DNA from: Syntrophus aciditrophicus SB
Lineage (GTDB): Bacteria > Desulfobacterota > Syntrophia > Syntrophales > Syntrophaceae
Length of the DNA stretch: 64,000 nucleotides
NCBI RefSeq assembly: GCF_000013405.1
Contig: NC_007759.1
Span: forward strand, 2,171,001-2,235,000
Reading direction: 5' to 3'
Below the pieces are notes generated by a model. It made no database searches. It was not told the origin of the DNA and saw nothing but the letters and a program-made list of their open reading frames with translations. Below, in pieces: positions 8,952 to 17,538 of the stretch (position 1 is the stretch's first letter; each line of letters opens with the position of its first letter). The position numbers and the translations under genes are program-made.

Positions 8952-9827
8952 ATGGACATCCCCAGCGAAGAATACCTGCTTAAGTGCTCATCCTCGTGTG
9001 CCGGATGCAGCGACTCTCTTACCCTGCGTTACGTGCTCAAGGCAGCGGGACCTGATACGGTCCTGATCGTGCCGGCCTGCTGCACGAGTGTGATTCAGGG
9101 CATGTACCCGCAAACGGCATTCAACGTTCCCGTATATAACATCGCTTTCGGGGCCGCCGCTGCCTGCGCTTCCGGCATGTCGAACGCCCTCCGCGCCCTG
9201 GGCAGAAAGACCAGCGTGATCGTTTACGCCGGTGACGGCGGCACACTCGATATCGGGATACAGGCTCTTTCCGGCGCCTTTGAAAGAGGCACTGATTTTT
9301 TATATATCTGCTACGACAACGAAGCATACGGAAATACCGGCATGCAGCGCTCCGGAGCAACCCCCCTCGGCGCCCGGACAACAACGACCCCCTCAGGAAA
9401 AATGGATGTAAAAAAAGACATCGACGCGATTGTCGCGGCCCACAGCCCGCCCTACATGGCAACGGCCTGTCCCGCATACCCCCGGGATCTCTTCCAGAAA
9501 GTCCGGAAAGCACTCATGTTCCGGGGCCCATCCTTTCTTCACGTGCTTGCCCCCTGCCCTCCCGGCTGGCGTTTCTCACCGGAAAAGTCCGTTGAATTGG
9601 GAAAACTCGCCGTAAAATCCTGCATGTGGGTGCTTTACGAACGCGAGCACGGCAAACTGTCCCTCTCCTCACCTTCCAGAACAGCCATGAAAAAGCCGAT
9701 TCCTCTCGAAGAATATCTGGCGCCTCAGGGTCGCTTCGAGGGAATTAACGCGGAAACACTTGAAGCTCTCAAGCAGAACATCGCAGAGAGCATAAAAAGG
9801 CTGACAGCAGAGGAGGCGGGAGGATGA
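8952..9827 (+). CDS. porB: 2-oxoacid:ferredoxin oxidoreductase, beta subunit
   Basis: The thiamine-pyrophosphate subunit of a pyruvate (or related 2-oxoacid):ferredoxin oxidoreductase, which decarboxylates the acid to acyl-CoA and passes electrons to ferredoxin, or runs in reverse to fix CO2. Visible are the cluster cysteines (CAGC near the N-terminus and a CC pair after VLIVPA), the TPP/Mg motif GDGGTLDIG and the NEAYGNTGMQRSG loop. Length 291 fits. The ATG at 8952 starts at the conserved N-terminus; a GTG at 8913 is a weaker choice. Its stop overlaps the porA start, the first of a series of tight overlaps through porD. Confidence 0.9.
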   Translation: MDIPSEEYLLKCSSSCAGCSDSLTLRYVLKAAGPDTVLIVPACCTSVIQGMYPQTAFNVPVYNIAFGAAAACASGMSNALRALGRKTSVIVYAGDGGTLDIGIQALSGAFERGTDFLYICYDNEAYGNTGMQRSGATPLGARTTTTPSGKMDVKKDIDAIVAAHSPPYMATACPAYPRDLFQKVRKALMFRGPSFLHVLAPCPPGWRFSPEKSVELGKLAVKSCMWVLYEREHGKLSLSSPSRTAMKKPIPLEEYLAPQGRFEGINAETLEALKQNIAESIKRLTAEEAGG

Positions 9828-10936
9828 AAACGATTGCAACCGGCAACAAGGCAGTAGCTGAAGCTGTCAAACAGGCCCAGCCCACAGTGATCGCCGCCTA
9901 CCCGATTACCCCGCAGACTCAGATTATTGAGCAGATTGCAGAGTATGTCGCCTCAGGAAAGCTGAAGAGCCGTTTCATCCCCGTGGAAAGCGAACACTCC
10001 GCGATGGCGGCGTGCATCGGGGCCAGCGTTACCGGAGTCCGGACGTTCACGGCAACCAGTTCCCAGGGCCTGCTCTACATGCATGAAATGACAAACTGGG
10101 CGGCAGGCGCCCGTCTTCCCATTGTCATGGCCAACGTGAACCGGGCCATATCTCCCGGATGGAACATCTGGGCCGAGCATACGGATTCCATGCAGGAGCG
10201 GGATACCGGCTGGCTTCAGGTCTATGCGGGCAGCGTGCAGGAGGCCTATGATGCGACACTGATGGCTTTCCGCATTGCCGAGCACGAGGATGTCCTGCTT
10301 CCCGTGATGGTCAACCTTGACGGATTCGCTTTAAGCCACATTTCTCAGCCGCTGGACCCGGTCGAGATCGGAGATTTTCTCCCGCCGATGTTCCTTCCCC
10401 ATGCCATCGATACCCAAAACCCCGCCGGTTATGGGGTGCTGACCGGCCCTGACGATTACTTCAAATTCCGCTGGGACATCGAACGCTCCATGCGGGACTC
10501 GGTCAAGGTTATTGAATCCGTGCAGGAAGATTATGCCCGTCGATTCGGCCGGTGCTATGGCTTCACGGAGGATTACTGCTGTGATGACGCGAACGTCGTC
10601 GTGATTTCAATGGGAACACTGGGCAAGGAAGCCGAAGTGGCCATCGACATGCTCCGCAGTGAGGGGATTCGAGCCGGCTCTCTGCGCCTGCGCTGGCTGC
10701 GTCCGTTCCCGGAAATCAACCTCGAAGGTCGGGAGATCGTCGTGATCGACCGGGCTTACTCTTTCGGCTTCGGAGGCATCCTGGCCACATCCATCCGATC
10801 CCGGATAAAAAGGGACCTTTACAGCGTGATCGCCGGTCTCGGGGGACAGGAAGTTACGTATGAAGATATCGCCGATTTCATCCGTCAGCGTCGTATCGGT
10901 GAGGAATGCTGGTTCGGGGTGAACGACCATGCTTGA
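9824..10936 (+). CDS. porA: 2-oxoacid:ferredoxin oxidoreductase, alpha subunit
   Basis: A 370-residue alpha subunit. Characteristic blocks are GNKAVAEAVKQAQ, the YPITPQTQI signature, the VESEHSAMAACIGAS substrate/TPP-contact region and the RPFPEINLEG and VIDRAYSFGFGG segments of the C-terminal transketolase-like domain. Translation is coupled to porB through ATGA. Family resemblance is to the four-subunit POR/VOR type; whether pyruvate or a branched-chain 2-oxoacid is the substrate cannot be told from sequence alone. Confidence 0.9.
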   Translation: MKTIATGNKAVAEAVKQAQPTVIAAYPITPQTQIIEQIAEYVASGKLKSRFIPVESEHSAMAACIGASVTGVRTFTATSSQGLLYMHEMTNWAAGARLPIVMANVNRAISPGWNIWAEHTDSMQERDTGWLQVYAGSVQEAYDATLMAFRIAEHEDVLLPVMVNLDGFALSHISQPLDPVEIGDFLPPMFLPHAIDTQNPAGYGVLTGPDDYFKFRWDIERSMRDSVKVIESVQEDYARRFGRCYGFTEDYCCDDANVVVISMGTLGKEAEVAIDMLRSEGIRAGSLRLRWLRPFPEINLEGREIVVIDRAYSFGFGGILATSIRSRIKRDLYSVIAGLGGQEVTYEDIADFIRQRRIGEECWFGVNDHA

Positions 10937-11456
10937 GATCCGCATCCACTCCCGGGGCGGCCAGGGTGGGGTGACAGGGGCAAGGCTTCTTGCCCTGGCA
11001 GCGATCCATGACGGGAAGTACGCAACGGCCAGCGTCTTCTACGGGCCGCAACGCCGGGGGGCGCCCGTCATGTCCTTCGTCCGGATAGATGATCGCCCGA
11101 TCAGGATCTACAGTCGCATCAAGGAACCCGATATGGTCGTAATCCTGGATGCGAGCGTGATGGATATGGTCAATGTGCTGCAGGGTTTGAAACAGGGCGG
11201 CAGGATATTCATCAACAGCGTTGAAGCAAAAGATTTCCCCGGTTTTTCCACTTGTCACGCAGACCTGACCGGAATCGCGCAGAAGGAAAATATCATCGTT
11301 GCCGGCTATACGATTTTGAACACACCCATGCTCGGGTGTCTCGCAAAGATGGGGATTATCTCGCTGGATTCGGCAAGAAAGTCGATTCTGGAGATGTTTC
11401 CCGATGAATGCAACGTCAGGGCTGCAGAAGCAGGATATCGAGAGATGAAACTATGA
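10929..11456 (+). CDS. porC: 2-oxoacid:ferredoxin oxidoreductase, gamma subunit
   Basis: A 175-residue gamma subunit with the hallmark SRGGQGGVTGARLLA loop and YGPQRRGAPVMSF, which contact CoA in this enzyme family. The start overlaps the end of porA by 8 bases and its stop overlaps the porD start. Confidence 0.9.
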   Translation: MLEIRIHSRGGQGGVTGARLLALAAIHDGKYATASVFYGPQRRGAPVMSFVRIDDRPIRIYSRIKEPDMVVILDASVMDMVNVLQGLKQGGRIFINSVEAKDFPGFSTCHADLTGIAQKENIIVAGYTILNTPMLGCLAKMGIISLDSARKSILEMFPDECNVRAAEAGYREMKL

Positions 11457-11704
11457 GTCAGGGTCGTCAGCGCCTCGCCATGAGCAGGCCAAAACAGGGA
11501 GCTGCAGGCAGGACCGGATTCTGGCGGATTTCAAAACCGGTCGTGGATAAGGACAAATGCGACTCCTGCGGGATCTGCAGGATGTACTGCCCCGATAACG
11601 CCATTGACGGGAATATCGAGATTGACCTGGAGTTCTGTAAAGGCTGTGGAATCTGCGCCAACGAATGTCCGAAAAAAGCCATTGAAATGGTGCGGGACAG
11701 ATGA
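11453..11704 (+). CDS. porD: 2-oxoacid:ferredoxin oxidoreductase, delta (2[4Fe-4S] ferredoxin) subunit
   Basis: An 83-residue bacterial-type ferredoxin subunit carrying two CxxCxxCxxxCP motifs (CDSCGICRMYCP and CKGCGICANECP), which hand electrons from the TPP centre to external ferredoxin. The ATG at 11453 overlaps the porC stop (ATGA). Last gene of the B-A-C-D operon. Confidence 0.9.
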   Translation: MSQGRQRLAMSRPKQGAAGRTGFWRISKPVVDKDKCDSCGICRMYCPDNAIDGNIEIDLEFCKGCGICANECPKKAIEMVRDR

Positions 11705-11967
11705 AAATTTTCTCTGTTGTATTGGATAATACCTGCTTATCCCCGCTTCTCAGACAAACAGGACCGTCCGCATCCTGATGTATTGCAAACGGACATATCC
11801 GAACTCGAATGCGGAATTTTACGGCAGTACACATGCAGTTAACTCATGGATTTTCATTAATGATTCTAAATATCTGCGATCAGATAACCAAAACGGGCAA
11901 TACCTTGAAAATTCCAATTAATTCTTGACAGTCTTCAGTAAAAATAATAAACGGAAACACCAATTGG

Positions 11968-12055
11968 GCCTGGGTGGCGGAACTGGTAGACGCAAGGGAC
12001 TTAAAATCCCTCGAACCTTGCGTTCGTGAGGGTTCGATTCCCTCCCCAGGCACCA
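11968..12055 (+). tRNA. tRNA-Leu (anticodon TAA)
   Basis: A complete tRNA: acceptor arms GCCTGGG/CCCAGGC, D-loop with TGGTAGA, anticodon loop CTTAAAA with anticodon TAA at 12002-12004, a long variable arm as expected for Leu, T-arm GGTTCGATTCC and encoded CCA at 12053-12055. Its 3' half is the integration site of the island that follows; a decayed copy lies at 22054-22109. Confidence 0.95.
11999..12055 (+). repeat. attL: tRNA-Leu 3' half, intact copy
   Basis: From the anticodon stem to the CCA end this stretch is repeated at 22054-22109 with 5 substitutions and one base missing there. The longest identical run is 24 bases across the T-arm. The integrase gene begins (by its 3' end) 7 bases downstream, the usual arrangement at a tRNA attachment site. 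Confidence 0.85.
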
Positions 12056-12061
12056 GTAAAA

Positions 12062-13156
12062 TCAATTACTTGCGAGTTTTAAAAGGGGAGCTTTACTCCT
12101 CTTTTTTTGTGATTGTGATAAATTTGTGATAATCGGTTTTTCTACATCATCCATCATTTCAATGGCTGCTCTCAAACTTTCCGTGTGATGATGAGCATAC
12201 CTCTGAACCATCGTTACAGTTTTCCACCGTCCTAATTTTTGAACAGTATACAAATCGGCACCCTTACGGATTAAGCGTGTGGCAAACGTATGCCGAAGGT
12301 CATGGAACCTGAAATTGCTAATATTTGCCTTTTTAAGGGCGACATAAAAGGCTTTCAGCAACAGCCTGTTCCCTTTGCGGTCCCCCAAAGTGTTTGGGAA
12401 AACATACCCTTCCAATGGTAATTCAGGATTATGCCTGTTCTTTAGAACAGTCATGGCTGTTTCGTTGAGCGGAAGAGTGTCAATGCAGCGATTTTTCTGT
12501 TCATGGATGGTGACAGTTCGCCGTTTCATATCCACCTGGGACCATTTCAAATCAAGGATTTCACTTTGGCGCAAGCCCGTATGAATGGCGAATATAATAA
12601 TATCCTGGAGCCACTTCGGAGATTCCTTGAGCAGATTTGTTTCTTCCTCTGAAGTTAACCATCTTTCGATCTTGTTGGTTACCCTATCCTTCTTCACCTT
12701 TGAAACAGGATTTTCATTTGCTAATCCCCACTCACGAATTGCCAAATTGAAGGCATGGCTCATTGTGATGAGTTCGTAGTTGATTGTTCGGGATGAAACT
12801 CCATCAGACCTCCGTTTGACTTTGTAATCGGATATCATTGCCGGAGTAAGTTCCGTTAAATACTTCTCTCCAAAATAACTCTTTAACTGCGTGACAATGC
12901 TTTTATCTCTCTTATACGACGAAGCAGCCTTATTTACGGCAGAATACTCCGTCATATACTTATCCATCAAATCCTTGAACTTGTAACTATCCCCTGGCAG
13001 TTTTTCAAACCACTTTCCTTCCGCTATATCCCCTTTCAATTTGTCAAAGATCCTTATGGCGAGTTTTCTGTCTTCCGTCTCAGTTGACCGGCGAAATTGC
13101 TCTCCATTATGAGAAAAACTCATCCACCAGACCGTTCCTCTTTTATACAGACCCAT
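12062..13156 (-). CDS. Tyrosine site-specific recombinase (island integrase)
   Basis: A 364-residue phage-type integrase. The N-terminus (LYKRGTVWWMSFSHNGEQFRRSTET) is an arm-binding domain, followed by a SAM-like core-binding domain (about 65-160) and the catalytic domain with HTGLRQSEIL (Arg), HDLRHTFATRL (H-x-x-R) and RWKTVTMVQRYAHH (second His/Trp position and Tyr nucleophile). AAGGAG precedes the ATG. The stop codon is 7 bases from the tRNA-Leu 3' end. The 3' end of the gene contains the 19-base sequence TGTGATAAATTTGTGATAA (12114-12132), which is repeated near the right end of the island. Confidence 0.95.
   Translation of the reverse strand: MGLYKRGTVWWMSFSHNGEQFRRSTETEDRKLAIRIFDKLKGDIAEGKWFEKLPGDSYKFKDLMDKYMTEYSAVNKAASSYKRDKSIVTQLKSYFGEKYLTELTPAMISDYKVKRRSDGVSSRTINYELITMSHAFNLAIREWGLANENPVSKVKKDRVTNKIERWLTSEEETNLLKESPKWLQDIIIFAIHTGLRQSEILDLKWSQVDMKRRTVTIHEQKNRCIDTLPLNETAMTVLKNRHNPELPLEGYVFPNTLGDRKGNRLLLKAFYVALKKANISNFRFHDLRHTFATRLIRKGADLYTVQKLGRWKTVTMVQRYAHHHTESLRAAIEMMDDVEKPIITNLSQSQKKRSKAPLLKLASN
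12084..12108 (+). terminator. Terminator after tRNA-Leu
   Basis: AGGGGAG and CTCCTCT pair (one G-T) around a 5-base loop, followed by a T-run. It serves the tRNA transcript and lies inside the coding 3' end of the integrase gene. A related hairpin follows the decayed tRNA copy at 22137. Confidence 0.7.
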
Positions 13157-13159
13157 TTC

Positions 13160-13537
13160 TTATCTCCTTTGTGGGTCCCTTGATCCGGTCTGATTTCCCG
13201 TGGCGGCATTATAAGCTTCATCCTTGCTTTGGTCAATTGCCCTTCTGATCATTCTATCAATAGAGAAATTCGCCCTTTGTCGTTTTTCCATCAAACTTAT
13301 TGATTTATTTTTATTTTCAACATCTGTCTCGACTTTCTTATTTTCCATCCAAGTGTCGATTTCTTGTTTCTTGAATCGAATCAGTTTTCCGACTCTATAA
13401 TGGGGGATGTCTGAAGTCATGGCATAGAGGGTTTTTATTTTCACCTTCAGGTAGTTGGACAGGTCCTCAATATTCCAAAAGCCATCATCAATCATTAGAT
13501 TCTTTGCTTGGAGTTCACTTTCAGAATGGGTATTCAT
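13160..13537 (-). CDS. Excisionase-like helix-turn-helix protein
   Basis: A 125-residue protein. Residues 18-63 read FWNIEDLSNYLKVKIKTLYAMTSDIPHYRVGKLIRFKKQEIDTW split over a classic MerR/AlpA-type winged helix (excisionase family: helix, turn, 'hyRvGkliRF', 'W'). The C-terminal half is basic and probably disordered. It ends 3 bases before the integrase start and overlaps the ATPase gene by 17 bases, so all are one transcript. Likely directs excision or regulates the integrase. Confidence 0.8.
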   Translation of the reverse strand: MNTHSESELQAKNLMIDDGFWNIEDLSNYLKVKIKTLYAMTSDIPHYRVGKLIRFKKQEIDTWMENKKVETDVENKNKSISLMEKRQRANFSIDRMIRRAIDQSKDEAYNAATGNQTGSRDPQRR

Positions 13538-15023
13538 ATTTCCTCCATTCTTTCAGCTCTCCATCCATCAATTGTTCTATCTGTTCCGGCGACTTTTTCC
13601 CTTCCTTCCGCATGGCTTGCAGTTTTTCATGATAGAATTCGCGCTCTTCAGGAGACTGAAAGTCAACGGGAACCTGCTCTTGTTTACACTCTCTACCTCT
13701 CTCTACATCTCTCAAAACACTAAGATTCTGTTCAGTTTTTTCAGGTAGAGAGTTGGTAGGCTTTGACGACTCTCTACCTGTATATCCATATTGTTTCAGG
13801 ATCATGGCATATTCATCAGCGGTAATGACTATTTCAGAATAACCATGAACAATCCGGTTGTGGAAACTCATCCGCTTTAACCTTTTACCTATCCATTGTG
13901 AAGTAACACGCTTGTCTTCCGGTCTGCCCTCATTGTATCGGGTGCGGATGTCGTTGGTCTTGATGGTCCATTCTATAAATTGATCACAAGCAAACTTATC
14001 AGTTATTTCCTTGATAATGGCAACTAGGCGACCTTCAACCGAATCTTTTCGGGATTCATCCTTTTCACCCGCAATGGCATGAATTGAATCCTCCAGGATA
14101 TGGCAATCAACGGGCAGCAGGGAATTGACCAGGAATAGCGGTTTTGAAATATCCCAAAGCCTTCCAGAAATGCCCTCGGCGGGTTCCATATTGGGAAAGG
14201 TTGTGACGAGATGTTTCGCTCTCCAGGCAGTTAACCTCTCTTTGAGTTCCAAAGCCAGTTCAGGACGGATGTTCTCATAGTTACCTGGGCGGTTTGGCAT
14301 GATGATTGGCAGACATCTCGTTTCAAGGATGGTGTGAAGGGGTTCATTGCTGGCTATGATGGTCGGTCCGTAAATATCGTAATACACCGTATCATTGAAT
14401 GGACCTTGTTCCGGAAATTGAACACGGGAACACTTGGCGCCTTTTTCATACCGCAACAGAAGAATATCCTCACAACCACTCCGTTCCGCTTTTTTGGAAA
14501 CATCAAGCAGATCAAAGAACAGTGTTCCATGTAGATTCTGACTATATCGGAAGATGGTAGCTTCCCGCAGTTCAATCAGGTGGATTCCGCGGAAGGCAAC
14601 ATAAACAATGGACTTGCCCGTTCTACTCTTCCCCCGTTCCGGCACAGCATGAAAGAGAATATAGGGGCAGTAATCAATTCCGGGATGGTCGTGCAGGTAG
14701 GTCAGAAATGTATAATGGGCGATAATGGTCCACTGTTCTTCATCCAAGGCAGAGAAGCGTTTAAGGTAATGAAGTAAATCATTGTAGAGTGCCTGATCTT
14801 CCTGACTGAAGTAACGCATAACTTCCGCAGCTCGCGGAAGCGTGAACTGGAAATGTTTCTTTTCAGGAATTGAGAAACTTTCTGTTTCTGTCACATACTC
14901 TGGAGCAAGGACAAGTTCACGATCTTTAAGGATCGCATAAACAAGCTGCCCGTCATCCTGGATACAGACGTCAACCAGTCCAGGGAAGTAGGCTGAAAGT
15001 GTCGATTCACAGAAAGGGTCCAT
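13521..15023 (-). CDS. Island ATPase (primase/helicase C-terminal-like)
   Basis: A 500-residue protein with one possible Walker A loop (about residues 130-143, VPERGKSRTGKS) followed by regularly spaced hydrophobic strands and a DLLDVSKKA/ASNEP region that could be Walker B and sensor I. This resembles the helicase-like C-terminal half of phage and island primases (DUF3631/DUF927-type) without a primase domain. A C-terminal winged-helix-like segment (TSQWIGKRLKRMSFHNR) precedes a charged tail. GGAGGTGAACAATA precedes the ATG, and TAATG couples it to the Rep gene upstream. Family placement is inference. Confidence 0.55.
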   Translation of the reverse strand: MDPFCESTLSAYFPGLVDVCIQDDGQLVYAILKDRELVLAPEYVTETESFSIPEKKHFQFTLPRAAEVMRYFSQEDQALYNDLLHYLKRFSALDEEQWTIIAHYTFLTYLHDHPGIDYCPYILFHAVPERGKSRTGKSIVYVAFRGIHLIELREATIFRYSQNLHGTLFFDLLDVSKKAERSGCEDILLLRYEKGAKCSRVQFPEQGPFNDTVYYDIYGPTIIASNEPLHTILETRCLPIIMPNRPGNYENIRPELALELKERLTAWRAKHLVTTFPNMEPAEGISGRLWDISKPLFLVNSLLPVDCHILEDSIHAIAGEKDESRKDSVEGRLVAIIKEITDKFACDQFIEWTIKTNDIRTRYNEGRPEDKRVTSQWIGKRLKRMSFHNRIVHGYSEIVITADEYAMILKQYGYTGRESSKPTNSLPEKTEQNLSVLRDVERGRECKQEQVPVDFQSPEEREFYHEKLQAMRKEGKKSPEQIEQLMDGELKEWRKYEYPF

Positions 15024-16330
15024 TATTGTTCACCTCCAGCCGAAAGAGTTCCAAGCTGAATGGCTTTTTTGATGCAAGCGACTTCAAACTCTTTGATATT
15101 GTTACGTCCAGCCAACCTGTTTTGCAGTTCTGTAAGGGCTTCTTCTCGGTCTGTTATTCCCAGGCGGGCAGCAAAAGAAGAAAGACAACCATCCATGTGG
15201 GAAAGTAGCCATTTCAGGGATGCGGTTTCCGTTGATCGACAAATACGCGTTACCTCTTCAACCGGGGCATTTTGCTGAAAGCTTTCCTGGACAGCGCACC
15301 ACAAAGGGTGGATGGTTCTCCGCTCAGCTTTTTCATTATCCAAGAGCCGGAGGGAAAACCATTTTGAAGTGAGATAAAGCCATACACCTGCTTGTTTGTT
15401 TTCCAGGTCATCCAGAGAGTTAATTCCGAATTGCTTCAGCGCAGGGCGGTGAATTTCATGTTCCATCCGCCAGATATCATCACTTGATTCGCGTTTCCAG
15501 AAGTCAAGGAACCATAGTTTGGTTCCTTCCTTTTTAACCTCCAAACCTTTATTGTAAATGCGCAGCTTAATATGGGAATTTGGACTTGCCACATAATAGG
15601 ATTCCATTTCGTCCTCATCCAGGTATAGTCTACGTTTTTTGTTGCGACTAACCTTGTGAGCACGCAAGAAATCATAAGAGAGGCCACCGGGAATCCAGAA
15701 ATCAGCGCATAAATCTACACGGCTGACCTTGACAAATGAAATGATTCCCTTCCCTATGGATTCTAGGTCTTCGCCGATCCAGTTTAAAGCTTTATCAATT
15801 CCTTCTTGCCAAAGGGTTTTGGCACTGATGGAAAGATAGACATTTGGAGTTGAGCCAGGTTTTGCAGCTTTTCCGACAAAGAGGTTGTAAGCTTCGAACT
15901 GAAGGTGAAAACGGTAGTTTTCTCCCTTACTGTTTGCTCTGAAAATGCATTGCCTCCCGGTAGGTAACTTAACAAGCAATCCTCCTTTCTTGCGTGCTTG
16001 TTGCTTCATTTTGTCCAGGGAAAGCAGTCGTCTTTTCCAATCCAGTCCCCAATTCACATAAAAACCGAGGTCCAGGGTGTCAATACCACGCAGGAGAAAC
16101 TGGAATTCTGTAACGGGTGGGGTTGCAGCATGGCGTGTTACAGATTCCGCCATGCTGGTTTTAGTTTCTTCAAGGTCGAGTTCACCACGAGCTATGACAG
16201 ACGCTTCGGCTTGCGCCTGGCCGGCGCAGGCCGGGGCGTCTGTTTCAGCATTGGGGAGATCGGCTTTGAAAACTTCTTTCCGCTTTTGTTTTTTTGATTT
16301 TGTATTCTTCATGGTGGAGGAAATTACCAT
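15023..16330 (-). CDS. Replication initiation protein (Rep_trans-like)
   Basis: A 435-residue protein. After a 70-residue polar N-terminus comes a two-part domain with FVKVSRVDLCADFW (R-x-D-x-x-x-D) and IWRMEHEIHRPAL (R-x-E-x-E), the pattern of replication initiation factors of the Rep_trans/RstA type that nick an origin and start rolling-circle replication in filamentous phages and ICEs. Catalytic Tyr could be among those in the YYVASPN or VWLYLTSKW segments. The start region sits inside an 11-bp inverted repeat (16305-16336) containing two alternative ATGs (16330, 16312). A candidate origin lies about 1.1 kb upstream. Family call is from motifs only. Confidence 0.6.
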   Translation of the reverse strand: MVISSTMKNTKSKKQKRKEVFKADLPNAETDAPACAGQAQAEASVIARGELDLEETKTSMAESVTRHAATPPVTEFQFLLRGIDTLDLGFYVNWGLDWKRRLLSLDKMKQQARKKGGLLVKLPTGRQCIFRANSKGENYRFHLQFEAYNLFVGKAAKPGSTPNVYLSISAKTLWQEGIDKALNWIGEDLESIGKGIISFVKVSRVDLCADFWIPGGLSYDFLRAHKVSRNKKRRLYLDEDEMESYYVASPNSHIKLRIYNKGLEVKKEGTKLWFLDFWKRESSDDIWRMEHEIHRPALKQFGINSLDDLENKQAGVWLYLTSKWFSLRLLDNEKAERRTIHPLWCAVQESFQQNAPVEEVTRICRSTETASLKWLLSHMDGCLSSFAARLGITDREEALTELQNRLAGRNNIKEFEVACIKKAIQLGTLSAGGEQ

Positions 16331-16336
16331 GAAGAA
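16305..16336 (-). promoter_or_regulatory. Hairpin over the Rep gene start codons
   Basis: TTCTTCATGGT and ACCATGAAGAA are perfect 11-bp arms around a 10-base loop. Read on the minus strand, each arm contains one candidate start codon of the Rep gene, so in mRNA both would be paired. This could limit Rep synthesis or be a protein-binding operator. Confidence 0.55.
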
Positions 16337-16363
16337 TTTCAGGACAACCGGACAGAAAATGAA

Positions 16364-17347
16364 TTATTTTTTGTCCGGTAGAGGAATGACGTTCCATAAT
16401 TTTCTTGCCCTTTGAACTGCTTTTTCAAAGGTTTCAGGAGTCACTATTAAATCCGGGTCGACATGATCTATACCTTTTCCCTTAGCTATGGCATCAAACA
16501 GTTCATGAATATCCACAGTTGTTAATTTCTGTTTCAAGCCAATGGACATATTCGATATCAACCCGGCAAGGTAAAATTTTATTCTTCTACCCTCTGTCTT
16601 CATCTGTGGCTTGGCTCGCATGGCCTTTGTAATGCGGTCAAATCTCTCCCGCTTTTTATCCACCGAAGCCTGATGAAATAGCTCACTCAGTTTTGGATCA
16701 TGAATAACGTTTTTATCAAGCCTGAGAAGCTTTTCAAAGGCATTGTCGTCACCATGTCTTGCTTTCCAAAGAAGTTTCGGAGGATATTCTCCGTATAAAA
16801 CCGCACAAGGTGCCCAAACCTTGAGGAAGAAAAGCACTTCAGGGGTTGTAAAGTTTTTCTTTCTGCGCTTCTTTTCTTCAGCATCAAGTTTTAAATCTTC
16901 GTTCATTACATCAGCAACGATGTATTCTTGAATACCTTGATAAAGCTCCTTCACATTATTGAAGACTTCGTATTGTTCTTCCGTTGACATATTTTTAAAA
17001 AGATCAATGCTTTTTTGTATATTCGGAACTTTAAATTCGGAAAGAAATGTTTCAAAGAAAGTAACCCATCCCGCTGTTTCTTCATCAAGAGACTTAAAAG
17101 CCGACATTACTCCTTGACGCACTTTGCGATGTTTACGACAGAAACCAAGCCATTCTTTGTGTGGAGGAAGAGGAATATATCCTTCCAGTCGTTCCTGCTT
17201 TTTTAGAGTGATGATGAATTCGAGGATAAAATCCGCATTAATTGCTATTGACAGTCCAGCCGTTGCCAAAAGAGGACTTTTGTCTTTTGCCCAATCTTCG
17301 AAATAACTCATTTGGAAGTGTTTTTTTTCTATCGTCTGTGTTTTCAT
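16364..17347 (-). CDS. Island protein of unknown function (327 aa)
   Basis: A mostly helical, soluble 327-residue protein without signal peptide or recognisable catalytic motif. It is the first gene after the candidate origin palindrome and lies 33 bases before the Rep gene in the same direction, so a role in replication or its control is possible. The Lys/Arg-rich stretch EEKKRRKKNFTTPE in the middle may contact DNA. I do not recognise a family. Confidence 0.65.
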   Translation of the reverse strand: MKTQTIEKKHFQMSYFEDWAKDKSPLLATAGLSIAINADFILEFIITLKKQERLEGYIPLPPHKEWLGFCRKHRKVRQGVMSAFKSLDEETAGWVTFFETFLSEFKVPNIQKSIDLFKNMSTEEQYEVFNNVKELYQGIQEYIVADVMNEDLKLDAEEKKRRKKNFTTPEVLFFLKVWAPCAVLYGEYPPKLLWKARHGDDNAFEKLLRLDKNVIHDPKLSELFHQASVDKKRERFDRITKAMRAKPQMKTEGRRIKFYLAGLISNMSIGLKQKLTTVDIHELFDAIAKGKGIDHVDPDLIVTPETFEKAVQRARKLWNVIPLPDKK

Positions 17348-17427
17348 TTTAATTTATCAAAGCTTTTGGGGTTGGCGTTGCTCGGGGCGGCTCTACCGCC
17401 GCCCTCGCTGCCAAAAGGTGGATATTA

Positions 17428-17518
17428 TCTAAGCGGAGGTAAAGGAGTTACCCACAACCGCAGCCGCCTTGCTCCATACGGGCTACGGCTGTGGATGTGG
17501 ATAACTCCTTTACTTAGA
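17428..17518. repeat. Long imperfect palindrome with DnaA-box-like arms (candidate origin)
   Basis: The left arm (from 17428) and the right arm (to 17518) match over about 34 bases with a 5-base insertion on the left. Each arm holds a DnaA-box-like 9-mer: TTATCCACA read on the minus strand at 17496-17504 (perfect consensus) and TTACCCACA at 17448-17456 (one mismatch). Arms also share TAAAGGAGTTA. It lies directly upstream of the replication gene block and is the only long dyad in the island. It could be a double- or single-strand origin. Confidence 0.7.
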
Positions 17519-17538
17519 TGTTAGTTGACATTTTATCC

